64,000 bases of DNA from Gymnopus androsaceus JB14. Its lineage: Eukaryota; Basidiomycota; Agaricomycetes; Agaricales; Omphalotaceae. Every line of letters begins with the position of its first letter. The first letter of the stretch is position 1. Shown here piece by piece: positions 1-11,815 of the stretch. The DNA lies in assembly GCA_009733575.1 (NCBI GenBank), contig ML769732.1, forward strand, positions 1 to 64,000. Direction: 5' to 3'. The position numbers were made by a program, and so were the translations under genes. Under the pieces are notes generated by a model, which was given only the letters and a program-made list of their open reading frames with translations, did not search any database and was not told the origin of the DNA.

Positions 1-3000
1 CTCTGGGACAAAGCCTACTTTTGGTAGTTTCGCCTCTTTGATCCCCCATCGATATCCTGGTTCCTCTCCCATCCAACGAACCCAAAGAAACTCCATATGT
101 TGCATATCGTGCACACCTCCCCTCTCAGTATCAAGCCAAAGAACATCAGCATGGAATATACCAAGTACTCGAGCATACCAAAATGGATGGGCACGGGGAG
201 ATGTATCCGGTGAGTGAACCATCACATTGCAATGGTCAGTGCGAGGATTGATAACATCTTGATCCCGATGTACATCGTACGTTGTAAAGTTGATGCGCAG
301 AGTTTTTCGTGGCAAACATCTTGTTGTCGTACAGAATAATTGACTTGCGTTGATCATCCGTGAAAGATTCATGAGTATCGCCATCGAAGTTCCGCTCAAG
401 AAAGCGTCCAAGTAGATGTTCTTTAAGCTTCTTGTAGAAATCCTGGCACAGACATTCGTCAATATTGAATTCTCACAGTCCGAAGTATTCACTGACCTTT
501 TTTGCCGGATCTTCATGCTCGTCCGAGTGCAAAAACTCTGAAAGATGAACAGGGTGATTTTTGTTTGAAGAAATAAAATGGTGAATGTCGGGGGGAACTT
601 TCCTATCTTCCTCGATAGTACTCATTTCCATGCCAACATGATGTGGATGCTGTCCCAGAGTCTCTGTTAAATCTGATACTTTTTTCTTGCCCAGCTTGGC
701 CAGTTTCCTGGCTTTCGTGAGAGCTGACTTGGCCTTCTGTAGCTTTTTCTTCGCGCTGGTATCGTTTTGCGATTTGCTTTGTTGCATCACGCTTGTTTGT
801 GAGGCCATATAGCATTTTTACCGTTCGATGCGCAAGTTCTCCCTGTATATAATGAAGTGTTGAGTGTCGAGGCTTCAGAGGGCATAGATACTTACAATTT
901 GAGTCGAAATAATTGTCTGTAGTCCCAAACGAACGAATGGATGGAACATAGTCTCCCATTGCGTGCCACTTATACGTGAAAAGGTTGAGCGTTTCGTGGT
1001 TTTTTACTGGGAGGTGCATTTGAGGTTGTAGCTGTAATTTTCCAAATAGGTATTTGTTAAAATTATCAAACGGTGCATGTGTATCACGTACATTTCTTTG
1101 GCTGTTGGTTAGAATCAGTTTGACGCGATTGAGCTGCTGCTCGACGTCAAGCTCGAGCATCTTGCTCACGGGGTAGCTCGAAAGTGGAGAATTTTGAAGC
1201 TGACTTATCTCTAAACTCCCGCATGAGCTTTCCAACTTCCATTGTTGTTTTCTCTAGCCACTCAAGGGTAGGCTCCGTGTGAAGATGAAGCTTTGCAAGA
1301 GCATGCCACTGAGCAAGACGATACAATAGCTTCATCAGATGCTCATTATGCTCATGCTCAAACAAATGTTCGAATGCGGGAATTGAACACTGAGAATTAT
1401 TATCACAAAAAAGTATTGTGTGATTGGACTTGCGGCGTACCTGGAGCAAGTCCTTGAAATCACGGGCTGCAAGTTTCTTCATCTCGGATGCATTGCCTAG
1501 GAGGTGACGAATGGTTGTGCTAAATGCTGGAATTTTTTGAAATCTGAGACAGATATTGAATATCTACATAGATTGTGAGTTCAAGAATACTCACCATTGA
1601 TCTAACTCTGCCACTTTTTCTGCACCGTTCGGGGAAGCGTATAGCATACGTATCAAATGGGTGAATAATGTTTTCCAGACACCCAGCTCAATTTCATGCA
1701 AGAGGTTCATGGCAAGCATGTTTGAAACTGGAAAGTTAGGACCCAAACAGTCAATAAATGCGTTCTAGTACAGATGTTTAAGCATGGAATATAAAAAACA
1801 AATCATGGTCCTTACAAGAGTGGGAATAGATGATGTTTCCTTGAGTAAGCTGCTCACAGCCGTACCATTTATGGGCATTCCAAGGTCGTAGATATATTCT
1901 CGTGCACGTTTGACCTTGTCCCACAGGAACACCCGGCATTTGGAGATACGAGTACAAATATCTCGGACAAGGCCCATTAGGTCAAGCTGTGATTTATTTA
2001 CCAGGCCAGGCAATGTGGACATGGACATAGACCTTTATCCCGGACCATTGCTAAAAGTACTCTGAAATGAGGCTGGAAGCTTCATGGATGCATAAGACCA
2101 GTGCCACTCAACATATATAAATACGAGAGAACTTACCAAGGGTATATAAGCGACATGATGACAAGCACCAGAGTTCAGTAATGAGCGAATGTACTTTGAA
2201 AGATTACCGAACATCATATATACAGGCCACAGTTTTGCGTTACTGAATGATGTTAAATGTGTAGAGTCAGACCAAAACATCAGCCCCAAGACTACTTTTT
2301 CGAGCTTGCAGTCGGGGTTATCAGGGGGACCTTGCATGCACTGTACTTTATCGTGTTCTTGGATAAATGCATCCGAGTTATAGAGCTCGGAGTAAACAGG
2401 ATGAACTTCTTCCGAGTTGGGGACAGTTTGAAAGAGTTTGAATGGCGAAAAGTGAAATTTGGTGGAAAGAGGCTCCGTAAATGCGGATTGAATAACAGAT
2501 ATTAGATCTCGAAAATAAAGGCCGGGAACTGAGAACGGCTGGGATGGTACATTCTTATCACCTGAAGGGACATCGATAGTTACATCGGTAGTCTGAAAAT
2601 GATCAAGCAGCGACTTGGAATTGGGTTATTGGTGCGATTGAAACGAAGATTTTTGCTGTGAGCGTTGAAACCTTTCAAGTCATCAGAGTTGAAATCCTCC
2701 TGCATGATTACCTCGTTCACCAGCCGTGTTGTCTCGGTCTCAGATTTTGTACGACCACCGCTGTTCATCCAGTTCATGAGATACCAGATGCTCATGTTTC
2801 AAAATGGCCAAGGAGGGGGGTTATCTTCTGAGGAAGTATTGCCTCCCTCTTCTCCTGACTTGGAGTCATCTGGTGTGGCAGCCTGGGTATCAAATTGCCG
2901 GGAAGACTTACACAAATCTGCGAGAGGTACTCTGGAGTCGGGATCATAGGAAGGTCAATGCAGATATTGCTGAATTAATCCAAAAGGATTGGCAGCTGTT

Positions 3001-3666
3001 TCCAGCTGGTCTCAGACAATCAGTGTGACTCGACGGTTCTGGGATGGTGCAGTTGGCTCATCAACAGGGTGTACTAGAGCAGGAGCAGCCTGTGGCGGTT
3101 CATCCCCAAAGCAACGGGGCAAACAAGATGCACGACCCGATGTTGTAACCATGGAAGGTGGATAAGGATCCGGTTCAGAGGGTCCTGCTGCTGGAGGACT
3201 TTGGAGAGCAGGTGACGGTTGCTCAAAATTGTCCAAGTCTGCAATATGACGAAGCAGTGATTGCTCAGAATCATCATTGTGAACATTGAGTGGGACGAAT
3301 CCCAAAGAGGGTGACGGGATTGGTGCACTGAAAGCTCCAAGTCCAGATGCACTGTTATTACTGTCACGGTCCTGTATAATTTGATCGTTAATATGCTATT
3401 GAAGATGTAAAGTGAAATATTACCTCCTGTTGTTCAGTGTTGCATTGCGGGAGCTGTAGTCTTGGTTTTTTTGAAGGGCGTGAGCAAGAGCAAGAGCTGG
3501 AGGTACTACTGTGACTCAGGCTGTGACCACTAGTAGCAGGCCGAGGCCTTGCAATAAATGCATTCCAGTGTTCACAGTTCCTTCTGTGTTGTGCAAGTGA
3601 TGCCTCACTGGGAAATCCGTGACCACGAAGACCTTTTGGGCATTCTTTTACGCAGAAATGCGCCAT
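1..3666 (-). pseudogene. Plavaka-type transposase, interrupted, runs off left edge
   Basis: Plavaka elements are CACTA-related DNA transposons of Agaricomycetes. Read on the minus strand, the protein starts at an ATG at 3664-3666 with a Cys/His finger-like segment (ECPKGLRGHGF then LAQHRRNCEHW). A Ser/Pro-rich linker follows, then the family block FWSDSTHLTSFSNAKLWPVY near 2200-2290, KGLCPCPHCL near 2010-2045, the helical block with QWHALAKLHLHTEPTLEWLE near 1250-1320, SIRSFGTTDNYF near 900-940 and GELAHRTVKMLYGLTNKRDA near 780-850. Translation stays family-like to position 1, so the C-terminus lies outside the window. In-frame stops between about 2790 and 3030 and a missing central segment near 2050-2150 argue for a dead copy. 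Some apparent breaks are normal short introns. The family call is from recognised motifs; inactivity is inferred. Confidence 0.82.
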
Positions 3667-3891
3667 AGTGATCAGACAGAGTGTGACAGTTGAAGATGTG
3701 AGAATAAGTACAAATAGAAAAAATGTTGTTGCTCCCAGCGGGGGGAGGTGCATCTTGTGGCTTAATCCTCTATCTTGAGAGTAAAAATGCAGATAAATTA
3801 TTCATGGATATGTGGCTAAATAGGAGTAGCGACTTGGAGTCGGCCCGAGGGCAAAATAAAATATGCACGAAATTTTGAATTTCTTGAAACC

Positions 3892-3900
3892 TATAAAATA
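3892..3900 (+). promoter_or_regulatory. TATA-like box of the DUF6698 gene
   Basis: TATAAAATA lies about 80 bases before the ATG at 3978, in the short divergent region between the Plavaka start (3666) and this gene. Position and sequence fit a core promoter; there is no transcript evidence. Confidence 0.4.
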
Positions 3901-3977
3901 CGTGACTTTGTTGATTCTGCTCTTCAACTCGAACTACTTACTGCTAGTACCTATTACCAACTCTCTGGACCCTCAGC

Positions 3978-5824
3978 ATGTCGCATTCCAGTAACAGACA
4001 ACACACTCACTGCCGCAGTAGCAACAGAGGGAGCAGTCCACCTACATCGGACCCTCCACAGTCAAGCTCACTGTTGACAAGTCCGACAAGGGACCTACTT
4101 GCTGTCCAAAAGCACAGGATCGAGGCACTTGAGGACAAAAACACCAAACTAAAGAACAAAAAGCAGAAAAAAAATGTGTACGTACAGGATCTAGACGTGT
4201 TGTAAAGATTTTCTACTCACAACTCTGTTGCAGAACAATGTCCACTTTGGGTCGTCCCATACATTGGTTGGTTTCACTGTTCACTTCCCCCAACACGCTC
4301 CTTGCAGAGCATGATAGACGTTGTGACCCTGCTGAAGAGGAGGACGACCTTTCCAATGTCCATATTGAGGCATTGAATCCTATTCAACAAGAAGAATATG
4401 AGAAGCGTATCAAAGACAAATGCATGTCAGTACAGTCACGGTATTTTGCATTGAAAATTCTTTGCTTACCTTGTTCACACGTTAGTCGAGATTGCAACTA
4501 CGAGAGTTTTAACTTACTCCTCAAGCATGTACCTCAGTTGAAGGAGAGGATCTATAAGGACCACGCGACTCATCTTGAATTGCAGTCGGAGTTCAAGGAG
4601 GTAAGTTGACTTGGAGGTACCAATACATTCGAGCATGGCTTACCTAAAATATTCTCAGCTCGTGAAAGGTGGCAGCGGTGCTCGCGGAGAAGATTTCTGC
4701 CATGGTGCAAAGGAAATTGCTGATTGGCTGAACAGTCGCAATCCAGCTCCCATTCCACGTCTGAATTGTAACCAGCGCACTGGTCGGGGAGTCTTGCATG
4801 ACCTTACAGGTTGGCTAATATGCCCCTTAGACATTGACTGAGAAAATTCACAGTGCGTATGTCGTCGTTTTAGCTTGAGCAATCTTTCACGTGCCTTTAC
4901 AGAGTTCGTATAGACCTTCAACTCAACAGAATATCATATGTCAAACACTCTTTGTTGCCATTCTTCCTTCGATTCCTATACCACAACAAAACTGGTGACG
5001 CTGCAAACCCTCTGAAAGGATGGCTACAGGGCCCGCTTTTGGTCAAGGTGCGTTGCCAATATCTCATACCAACCACCGAACTAACCTTTCCCTGCTACAA
5101 TAGATGATGATGATTTTTAAATCAGCTAGTGCTGTTGGCGATGAGAAACTCAGTAAAGAGTTGGATGATTCTGATGATGAGAACATCAACCCAGACCCCG
5201 AGTCCGAGTCACTCTCAAACCAGCCTATGTCGACAAAGCTACGCAAGTCAACATGGGAGAATGTTGCAAAAATCTATGGTCTCACCACTGTGAGTCCTCG
5301 CATGATTGCATATTCAGCGGTTGCGGTCCATCTCTTTTTTTTCTTTGTCTATCTATTTCTTATACGTTCTATGCTTTGTAGGTTCAATTCACTCTTTCAG
5401 GTGTGTCTACCTGGGGAACAGACCGTAGTTTTCCTTACGAGTCATTTTACAACGCAATCATCGATTTCTTTGAGGATGCCGAGCCTGGGTCAGATGAAGA
5501 TGAGCAAAACAAGAAGCTACTGGCATGGTGGAATACATGAGTAATTCTTAGCTACTCTCCTTGTTCCTGCTTATCTGTCATTCTAGGACTATTTTTTCAT
5601 CAACAGACGCCGCTGACAACTGTGGCCAGTCTTTGAAGGATTTCCAAAACATTCTGAAGAACCTCAATGGCCAACGCCATGCTGCCAAAGCAGCTCATTC
5701 CACCAACGCTTGTCAGCCCAATGCTTCGGATTCTAATCCGTCTCCTGCTGCCAGTTCTAATCTGCCTCCTTCTAATCCGTCTCCTGTTGCCAGTTCTAAT
5801 CCATCTTCCATCGGCACCGCCTAG
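3978..5824 (+). pseudogene. DUF6698-domain protein with one conserved Trp turned into a stop
   Basis: This family of unknown function is expanded in Agaricomycetes. Exon 1 (3978-4177) encodes a Ser-rich head with a short Lys-rich coiled stretch. A GTACGT..CAG intron joins in phase to 4234. Later exons carry LGRPIHWLVSLF, then GGSGARGEDFCHGAKEIADW and LHDLTGWLICPLDID, then FFLRFLYHNKTGDAANPLKG, KIYGLTTVSPRMIAYSAVAV and FTLSGVSTWGTDRSFPYESF. The end is KKLLAWWN plus a Ser/Pro/Asn-rich tail with the repeated unit SNPSP. These motifs and their order match DUF6698. The conserved Trp after ICPLDID is TGA (4839-4841) and the following segment drifts out of frame, so the copy is probably dead. The last intron is uncertain because a stop follows WWNT at 5540. 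It is not known whether DUF6698 genes travel with Plavaka elements. Confidence 0.7.
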
Positions 5825-6599
5825 TTATTCATCATCGGTAGTCCATAGAATGCGTGCTGTATTATTTATGTATCTAAAATGACATTTTTTTCATCGCTTT
5901 TTATCAATGGTTCAATGTTCTAAACTTGGGTCATCCAGATAAAAGTGGAAAGTACGGAAACAGACCGGTTGTGTATTGTAACATCCTGAATCTGTGGGGT
6001 TACTTGAAAATTTGGTAGCTCCATTCTATCCCTCTGCACTGTCTTTGGATCTGATATTATAATGATTGCATCTTCAAAGATGCTGCCTTGGTTGTGCCTG
6101 TCTGGAAATAGTCAACATGGTTGCAGGAGTTGGGAGACATCTACATCAGTGGTATTCAATCGGAATGAGGTACCATGATGATTGGCGGGCCCAATGTCCA
6201 TAATCCTTTACAATGCTAGGTAAGTCTGGACAATCATATTACAATATTTTACTTCGGTCAACACCATGTTACTACATTGTAATGCATTTCACCTCTTGGT
6301 AATGCATGATCGGAGGGTCCACGATTTAGTGATGTAGTACAGAGTGCTTCGTTGGCCGAACTCTATTGCCACTGTCGGACAATTCCAAGTTTTCGAGTTG
6401 TTATCGAGAGTATTAATTGCAAGTAATTTGAGACTTGAGAGAGCATTGAAAAAGAACAATGTTGAGGCAGAAGATAGAGGGAAAATATGCTTGGGCAGAT
6501 TAGAAAAATTACGCGGCATGCCTAACATGGGCGCCAACGCGCTTGCTTTTTACTCTCATCTCGAACGACCTCATTGACTTTTGAACAGACAGAAATCGA
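5825..6599. other. Unassigned intergenic stretch
   Basis: AT-rich sequence with short ORFs on both strands that show no recognisable domain, no intron-joined coding pattern and no clear repeat ends. Confidence 0.5.
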
Positions 6600-7900
6600 A
6601 ATGTCATTGACCTGAGGCTCTTTACCGTTCATTCTTAAAGATGACGGTGTCTGGGTTAGTTCGGGAATCAATTAATGAACAAGGTATGTTCAGTTTGAAT
6701 TACGCGTTTGATGTCTGTATTCAAGAGGTCACAGTCTCTGATGCAACAGCGACTTGTGAATTGCTGCCAACAATAACACAGGACCTCACATTCGACCCCT
6801 TCATATCTTCCTCCCGAACTTTGACCTCCTTCAGCTGACCCGACGCGATTGATATTACCAGACGCAGGGTAATAGTGGGCTCGAGCTGCAAAAGGACGGC
6901 TATGAATGGAATACAGCCGATGTACCGATTCTACTGGCGATGGCGGCGTATGTCGAGGCGACAGTCAACGTTCGCAAACGCATCCTACTTACATTCATCC
7001 TCCTTCCCATAAAGACTACGCTAACGGCGTCGATGATTACGAACGCTCACGATGAAGGCCTATACAAAGACCCGGATCCTGGTCAGGAATCTGACCAAAC
7101 CGAGCAGGTAGGACGAAGACGAGTCGGCGCCACAGGTGCAGAAGCAGACGCAGATGGCTAGGAGAGGAGAGGTAGTATTGGTCGATAGAGGCTTTCGACT
7201 GTTACTGGTGAGCTGGGTGTTTTTGAGTCTTTTTTATACGTCACCCGAGCGACGGTCGCATTCAACAAGGTTTCTCTCCGCCTTCCGATTATATGGACGA
7301 ACACACGCTAACGATTATATTCCATCTGTCCCATCATCCCGTCGTTCCTCTCTTCACCTCCCCCTCTCCCGCTCGTTCACTTCCCTTCCCCTCCCCGTGT
7401 TCCTTCACTGAGGTTGCTCGGCACTCGCTAAAGCCCACCCTCCCAAACACTCGTCCAATTCACCCTACTCGTTCCGGTGTAATTACACCTTCACTGGGGA
7501 TTCAGCGTTCGTTCCACTCGCATCCGAGTCTCAGGCAACATACTGCGACTTAGTCAAGAACCATGGTCCTAAATTACTCGAGGTGATGAAGCTGTGGGGT
7601 ATTTCAGGAAGGGTTCAAGTGACAGAGGCTGATTTACTCTTACTGGTGAGCTGGATTTCTCTTGATGCTTTTGATCGCACGATCAAGAAGAACACCCTCT
7701 TCTCTTTCTCGTTTATTCAGATCTATGAGCTGATGATTGCTCTCCCTTCTTTCCTTTCCTCCTTCCCTCATAGCTTCCCTTCTTTATGCTCCCATGTGTC
7801 GGCGCTCGCTAACGCCCACCCCATAAACGTCCCCCCGGCTGTGCTTACTCACCCCAGGGACACTGTAAAAGGATGCAAGAAGCACGACTCGGATAATTAA
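6600..7900 (+). repeat. Dispersed repeat R1, copy 1 (diverged)
   Basis: Blocks here recur at 27.6-29.3 kb and in part at 51.5-52.7 kb in the same orientation. Shared blocks with copy 2 include GAGGCTCTTTACCGTTCATT (near 6613 and 27777), CCCGACGCGATTG (near 6838 and 27849) and GCAGACGCAGATGGCT (near 7145 and 28016). With copy 3 it shares TCCTTCACTGAGG (near 7400; copy 3 reads CCCTTCACTGAGG near 51548). The motif TTACTGGTGAGCTGG occurs twice within this copy (about 7203 and 7636), so part of it was internally duplicated. Pyrimidine-rich Ser/Pro reading frames show no known domain. The nature of the repeat (relic gene family or non-autonomous element) is unknown. Confidence 0.55.
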
Positions 7901-8633
7901 ACATGCACAAGAGGGGAACCAATCAAAACTGTTCCTCCCAAGCGTTGGTCACGGTCAAAGGGAGTAGGAGGCAGAGTGCTGTTCGCGCAAGGAATAGAAT
8001 GTCTATGTCCAGCCATTCACCTACACTGGCCCAGGCAATGAGACACCAAGGACGAAAGTCGGTCGCGGTACGGATACCCTACGGCAAGAATATGATTTGG
8101 AAATGTTTCAAGAGTCATTGTCGATATTGAACACGATTCGGAGTAGTGAATAAATCGGTGAATGAGGTTATTTCGTTCGTGATCCTGGTCTGGCTCCTTG
8201 TTCTAGATGCCCAAGCCCATCCTAGACATTGTGAAATAACGTAGTGCTTTTTTTTTCTGCCGATGAGGAATATGTTTGCAATACGTGGCGAGTAATGTTC
8301 CATTAAATTAGAGATTGACTGAAAGGATCATGATTGTCAGCTACGAGTAGTACAATAAGGAAAATAGCCACCACAATAACTGTCTCCCGCTTGATTAAAC
8401 TATCCATATTTGTAAGTTCCAACAAAACAAAGTTCATTATCTCTTTCATACAGATGTCGGATGTGACTAACCTTGCCTGCTCAATCATCCTGGAAAAGAG
8501 CTTAAAAGTCTGGAAGAGGCAGGAGTGGGACTTGGTACAAAGATCTTGAAGCACTCATAATTCCATTGCCACTGAAATAATCATTATACTCATTTGTCTG
8601 AAAATTACATGAATAGTATATATTCTTACCTTA

Positions 8634-9357
8634 CTAAACTCCAAAGTGGACAAATGGAACCCATTTTGCAAAATCCATATCCCCAACCTTTTCTCGCAGA
8701 TGTTTCACAGCCTCATGAAGTGCATAGGCTGAGTTTGGCCTCCCCTTGTGGTGTCCTTCACCACCCTGATCTCCCAACAACCTTGCATAGACTTCTCCTG
8801 TAACCTGGGGTGCTTCCTGATCTTCAATACACCACATTGTTGCAATCACACTGGGATAACCTATACCAAGCATACCAGCTGCATGATGCACAGCTTCTTC
8901 AGGAAGTCTTTCATCGCCTGTGGCTGTCTGACATGCAGAAAGAACTGCAAGCTCAGCATTATCAAGGGACAAGCTCATCAAGGCTCGAAGGTACAGCTCT
9001 CCATCATAAAGAGCAAAAGAGCTATAAAGAGGACCTTCCAAGTCCTGAATGCCATGGCAAGCAAGATGAACTATTTCATAATTGCTCATTTCTTTGATGA
9101 CAACATCAACAGTGGCTTTATCATGTGTGAGATGGGTGATAAACTCTGGAGATATACACTTTTCAATCTCCTGCGCCTCTTTCAGAGTGCCGGGCAGAGG
9201 GGGCATGTCTGGTGTCATTGGCTGTGAGACAATGAGGACCCTTGGTCTCTGTGTTAGATCTCTCTTGGTTTTGGAACCAGAGTTGATCATGGCACTCAAT
9301 GTTGTTGTATATGAGGAAGCTTGTCCTTTGGGTTTCTGGGGGTATTTAACCTGTAGT
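8634..9357 (-). pseudogene. CHAT-domain (caspase-like) protein, C-terminal fragment
   Basis: CHAT domains are caspase-fold peptidase-like domains, in fungi usually at the end of long TPR proteins. The frame reads ASSYTTTLSAMIN, then RPRVLIVSQP, MPPLPGTLKEAQEI, the His motif IVHLACHG, the Cys motif AVLSACQTATGDERLPEEA, IATMWCIEDQEAPQV, and ends WVPFVHFGV then stop. The presumed catalytic His and Cys are both present and the C-terminus looks complete. The expected upstream TPR region is absent: sequence before the domain switches within a few codons to a retrotransposon gag frame. A possible splice acceptor (CTACAG) sits just before the first CHAT residues. The parent gene therefore looks truncated by the retroelement. 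A deliberate gag-CHAT fusion is possible but not supported. Confidence 0.8.
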
Positions 9358-10163
9358 CATGTATCTAGGCGGTTACGAATTGTTTCCGAGAACACCTCAG
9401 TATAGATGCTGGCGACTTGGACCCCGGAAAGTATTCCGTTGGTCAACAAGGATTTAGCAATGATCGAGAAGTCACAATGGGAAGTCAGCAGTTCTTTGCT
9501 CTTCATTCCTGAACCAGTGTACTTGCTAATGACCTTTCTCAGGTCCTCCATTGTCAATTCTGCATCTTTCAAAGCACCGGGATAGTGGACCAAGACCTTG
9601 TCCTTGAACTTGATCCACATTTTCGTGGCATCCTCGTAAGTAGGTAGGGACCTCCAAAACCGCATCGACTGTTGGTCTGTGTAACAGAGGACCCCCTTCT
9701 TCATTGCTGTATGGTTGTTATTGATACCAGCAGTTGTAGCAACTGCCTTGAACTCCTCAAAGAATGTTGGGAATTGTTCTTCAAACTCGGAGTCCCATTT
9801 AGGAGCTGAGCGCTTGTTTCGAGTGGGAAGAGGGTGTATAGCAGCCATCGGAGTGGAAACAGGAGTCAGATTTTTTGGAGATGGAGCGGGAACTGGATTG
9901 GGATTTGGTATGTGAGCAGACCATGGACTTGACCCATTATATGGACTAGCTCCAGGACTAGGAGCTGGGTATGAGGGAGTATCTGGAGGAGTGGGAGTAA
10001 GGGGACTAGGAGGTGTTTCTGGTTCCAATAGCAATAAACTATTGTGAGTAGCCTTGTTGTTGGGAACCACTTTGAAAAGATCTGATGTTGCAAAGGTCAA
10101 CTCTGCGGACTGGATTCCAGTGAGGAGTTCTTGGGTTTCAGGTGAGAGATGACCCGATTGCAA
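9357..10163 (-). pseudogene. LTR-retrotransposon gag-like fragment (Ty3/gypsy type)
   Basis: A Pro/Ser/Thr-rich N-terminal half precedes a helical gag-type core: KWDSEFEEQFPTFFEEFKAV, then DQQSMRFWRSLPTYEDATKM and EVFSETIRNRLDT. The arrangement (Pro-rich head, then helical nucleocapsid-type domain) is that of basidiomycete Ty3/gypsy gag proteins. It stops at RNRLDT, earlier than an intact gag, and no protease, reverse transcriptase or integrase follows; CHAT sequence follows instead. No good ATG opens the frame: an in-frame TAG lies upstream and the first initiator-like codon is TTG. Upstream at 10229-10253 is a probable primer-binding region, so this is the 5' end of a truncated element. Confidence 0.7.
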
Positions 10164-10228
10164 GCCATCTCGACGCAGTTGAGGCGTCTTGGACTAACAG
10201 GGTGTTTTATGCAAACAAACACTGGAAT

Positions 10229-10577
10229 GCCCCCTCGTGGTGGGCTCCAGTTGTAAAGCTTGCTTGCGTGCATAGACGTGAACTTGCTTTGGGTTTGAGA
10301 GGGTCAATCGAGGTTGTTTGCAGGATAAAGAAAGGTATATTAGATGTAGGGAAGTTATATCTAACTTTGTATCTCAAATTGATGCTAGTTTTCTACATCT
10401 CCGATCCCCTATATGTTTAAAGCCTGAATGAATGGTTGTACTGTAAGTAACAAGGAACGGAACATTGTCCGAGAGCACTGACAACTGGTAAGAATGTAGG
10501 GCCTTGTAGCTATGGTATATAGGTACAAGGGCCTTGTTGTGAATTCATATGCATGTACACATGTATGAAGCACAACA
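10229..10577 (-). mobile_element. Putative 5' LTR and primer-binding region of the gag element
   Basis: On the minus strand a stretch starting TGTTGTGCTTC (10577) and ending AAGCTTTACA (about 10243) is followed two bases later by TGGAGCCCACCACGAGG. Nearly the same string follows the 5' LTR of the element at 39.3-40.6 kb. The boundaries are inferred from the TG..CA rule and this neighbour; no second LTR copy is visible in the window. Confidence 0.45.
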
Positions 10578-10825
10578 AAGTTTGGGATTAGCTAAATATG
10601 GTTTATTAAATGCACTAAATCTGGCACCAAATCTAACTGATTACAAGCCATTTTATGTTATATTTTCCAACCACCAAAATTTGGACCCAGCCCAGTGACT
10701 GCAGCATGGTTCAAGCCCTTTGCTTCCATTTCCAATCTATGTAATTTCTTTCTTTCTCTGCACCTGGACTGCATGGAATATGAAGACTTTGTTCATGCTG
10801 CCTGGAATGAATTCGGAAAAGGCCA

Positions 10826-11460
10826 GCTTCACACTCCGTGGGATTGAATAAATGGAGGCTGGAATTATTTCAGGAAAATAGTTTGTAAATAATAGAGTTT
10901 TCTGCCACAGATTCTCACTGAAAAAGAATACAAATCCTGCCCAAAAAATATAAAGAAAAAAGTATCTTTTCTGTATATAATCCTGGCCAAAAAACTCTGT
11001 GAAATCTAATCAGCATTCCACTGGGAAAAAAAGGTCAATTTTGCTGGGTAAATTGCCACGATTCCTTTCGAAAAAGGAAACAAAATTAATGGTCTTTTCC
11101 ACATGTAAAAGGTCTTGTAAGCTGTGTTCTTTCCCAATCAAAATCTTTGTTTTATTCCGCCATCAACACACGGTACCCAGTTACCGCCAGTTACTGCCCT
11201 GTTGCAGGGTCTAAGCAAGCTAGATACTCGGAACCTTGGATGAATTTCATTGCTCAGTGACAAGAACCACTTTTGACTTTGTATTAGTTAGAGTGTATTT
11301 ACAGTATCATGTATGGCCACTAAAATTTCCTAATCAAAATAAGTCTACAATGGGTGGCTAAACATCTGATCTTTGCCCAAACTGTTCTATCTAGATCTTG
11401 AGTGATCAAGTACCAGCAGCTTAAAGGATGAACATTGAAAGCATATTGAATGATGTAATA
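10826..11460 (+). repeat. Long inverted repeat, left arm
   Basis: About 635 bases that reappear inverted at 14988-15632 with mostly point differences. One end carries the block GGATTGAATAAATGGAGGCT, the other AACATTGAAAGCATATTGAA. Similarity stops abruptly on both sides. A 71-codon frame in the arm is conserved only because the arms are copies. The two arms bracket an uncharacterised gene relic. Confidence 0.75.
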
Positions 11461-11815
11461 AACCATACCAGCTCACACATCAGGCCGATGTACACGTCCT
11501 CAATGCATAGAGTCTCTGCCCCTGGCCCTTCAATCTATCAAGGCATGTCAACATGACTGCAGCACTTGCCCGCTGCCTGAGCTTATTAAAATTAATAGCT
11601 TACCCTTCAACATCTAAAAACAAAGGATGCCGGACTGGCAAGATGGAGAACAAAGTCAAATGACAATTACTAGTTGCATAATGTGGGAGTTCATTGGATT
11701 TTCAGCTAACATAGCAAGTATGTACTAGACTATGTATATATATTTTGTGTGCCTATGAAGGAAAAAGTACAATGGTCTTTGTAAAGTTCCGAACCAACAT
11801 TTTGTAGAGGTATTA

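Noticed and set aside
4270..4310. Possible extra intron (GTTGGT..TTGCAG) in the DUF6698 gene
   Set aside because: The retained reading LVSLFTSPNTLLAEHDRR fits the family better than the spliced one.
7136..7553. Plus-strand Ser/Pro-rich frames as genes
   Set aside because: They arise from the pyrimidine-rich part of repeat R1 and are not preserved between copies.
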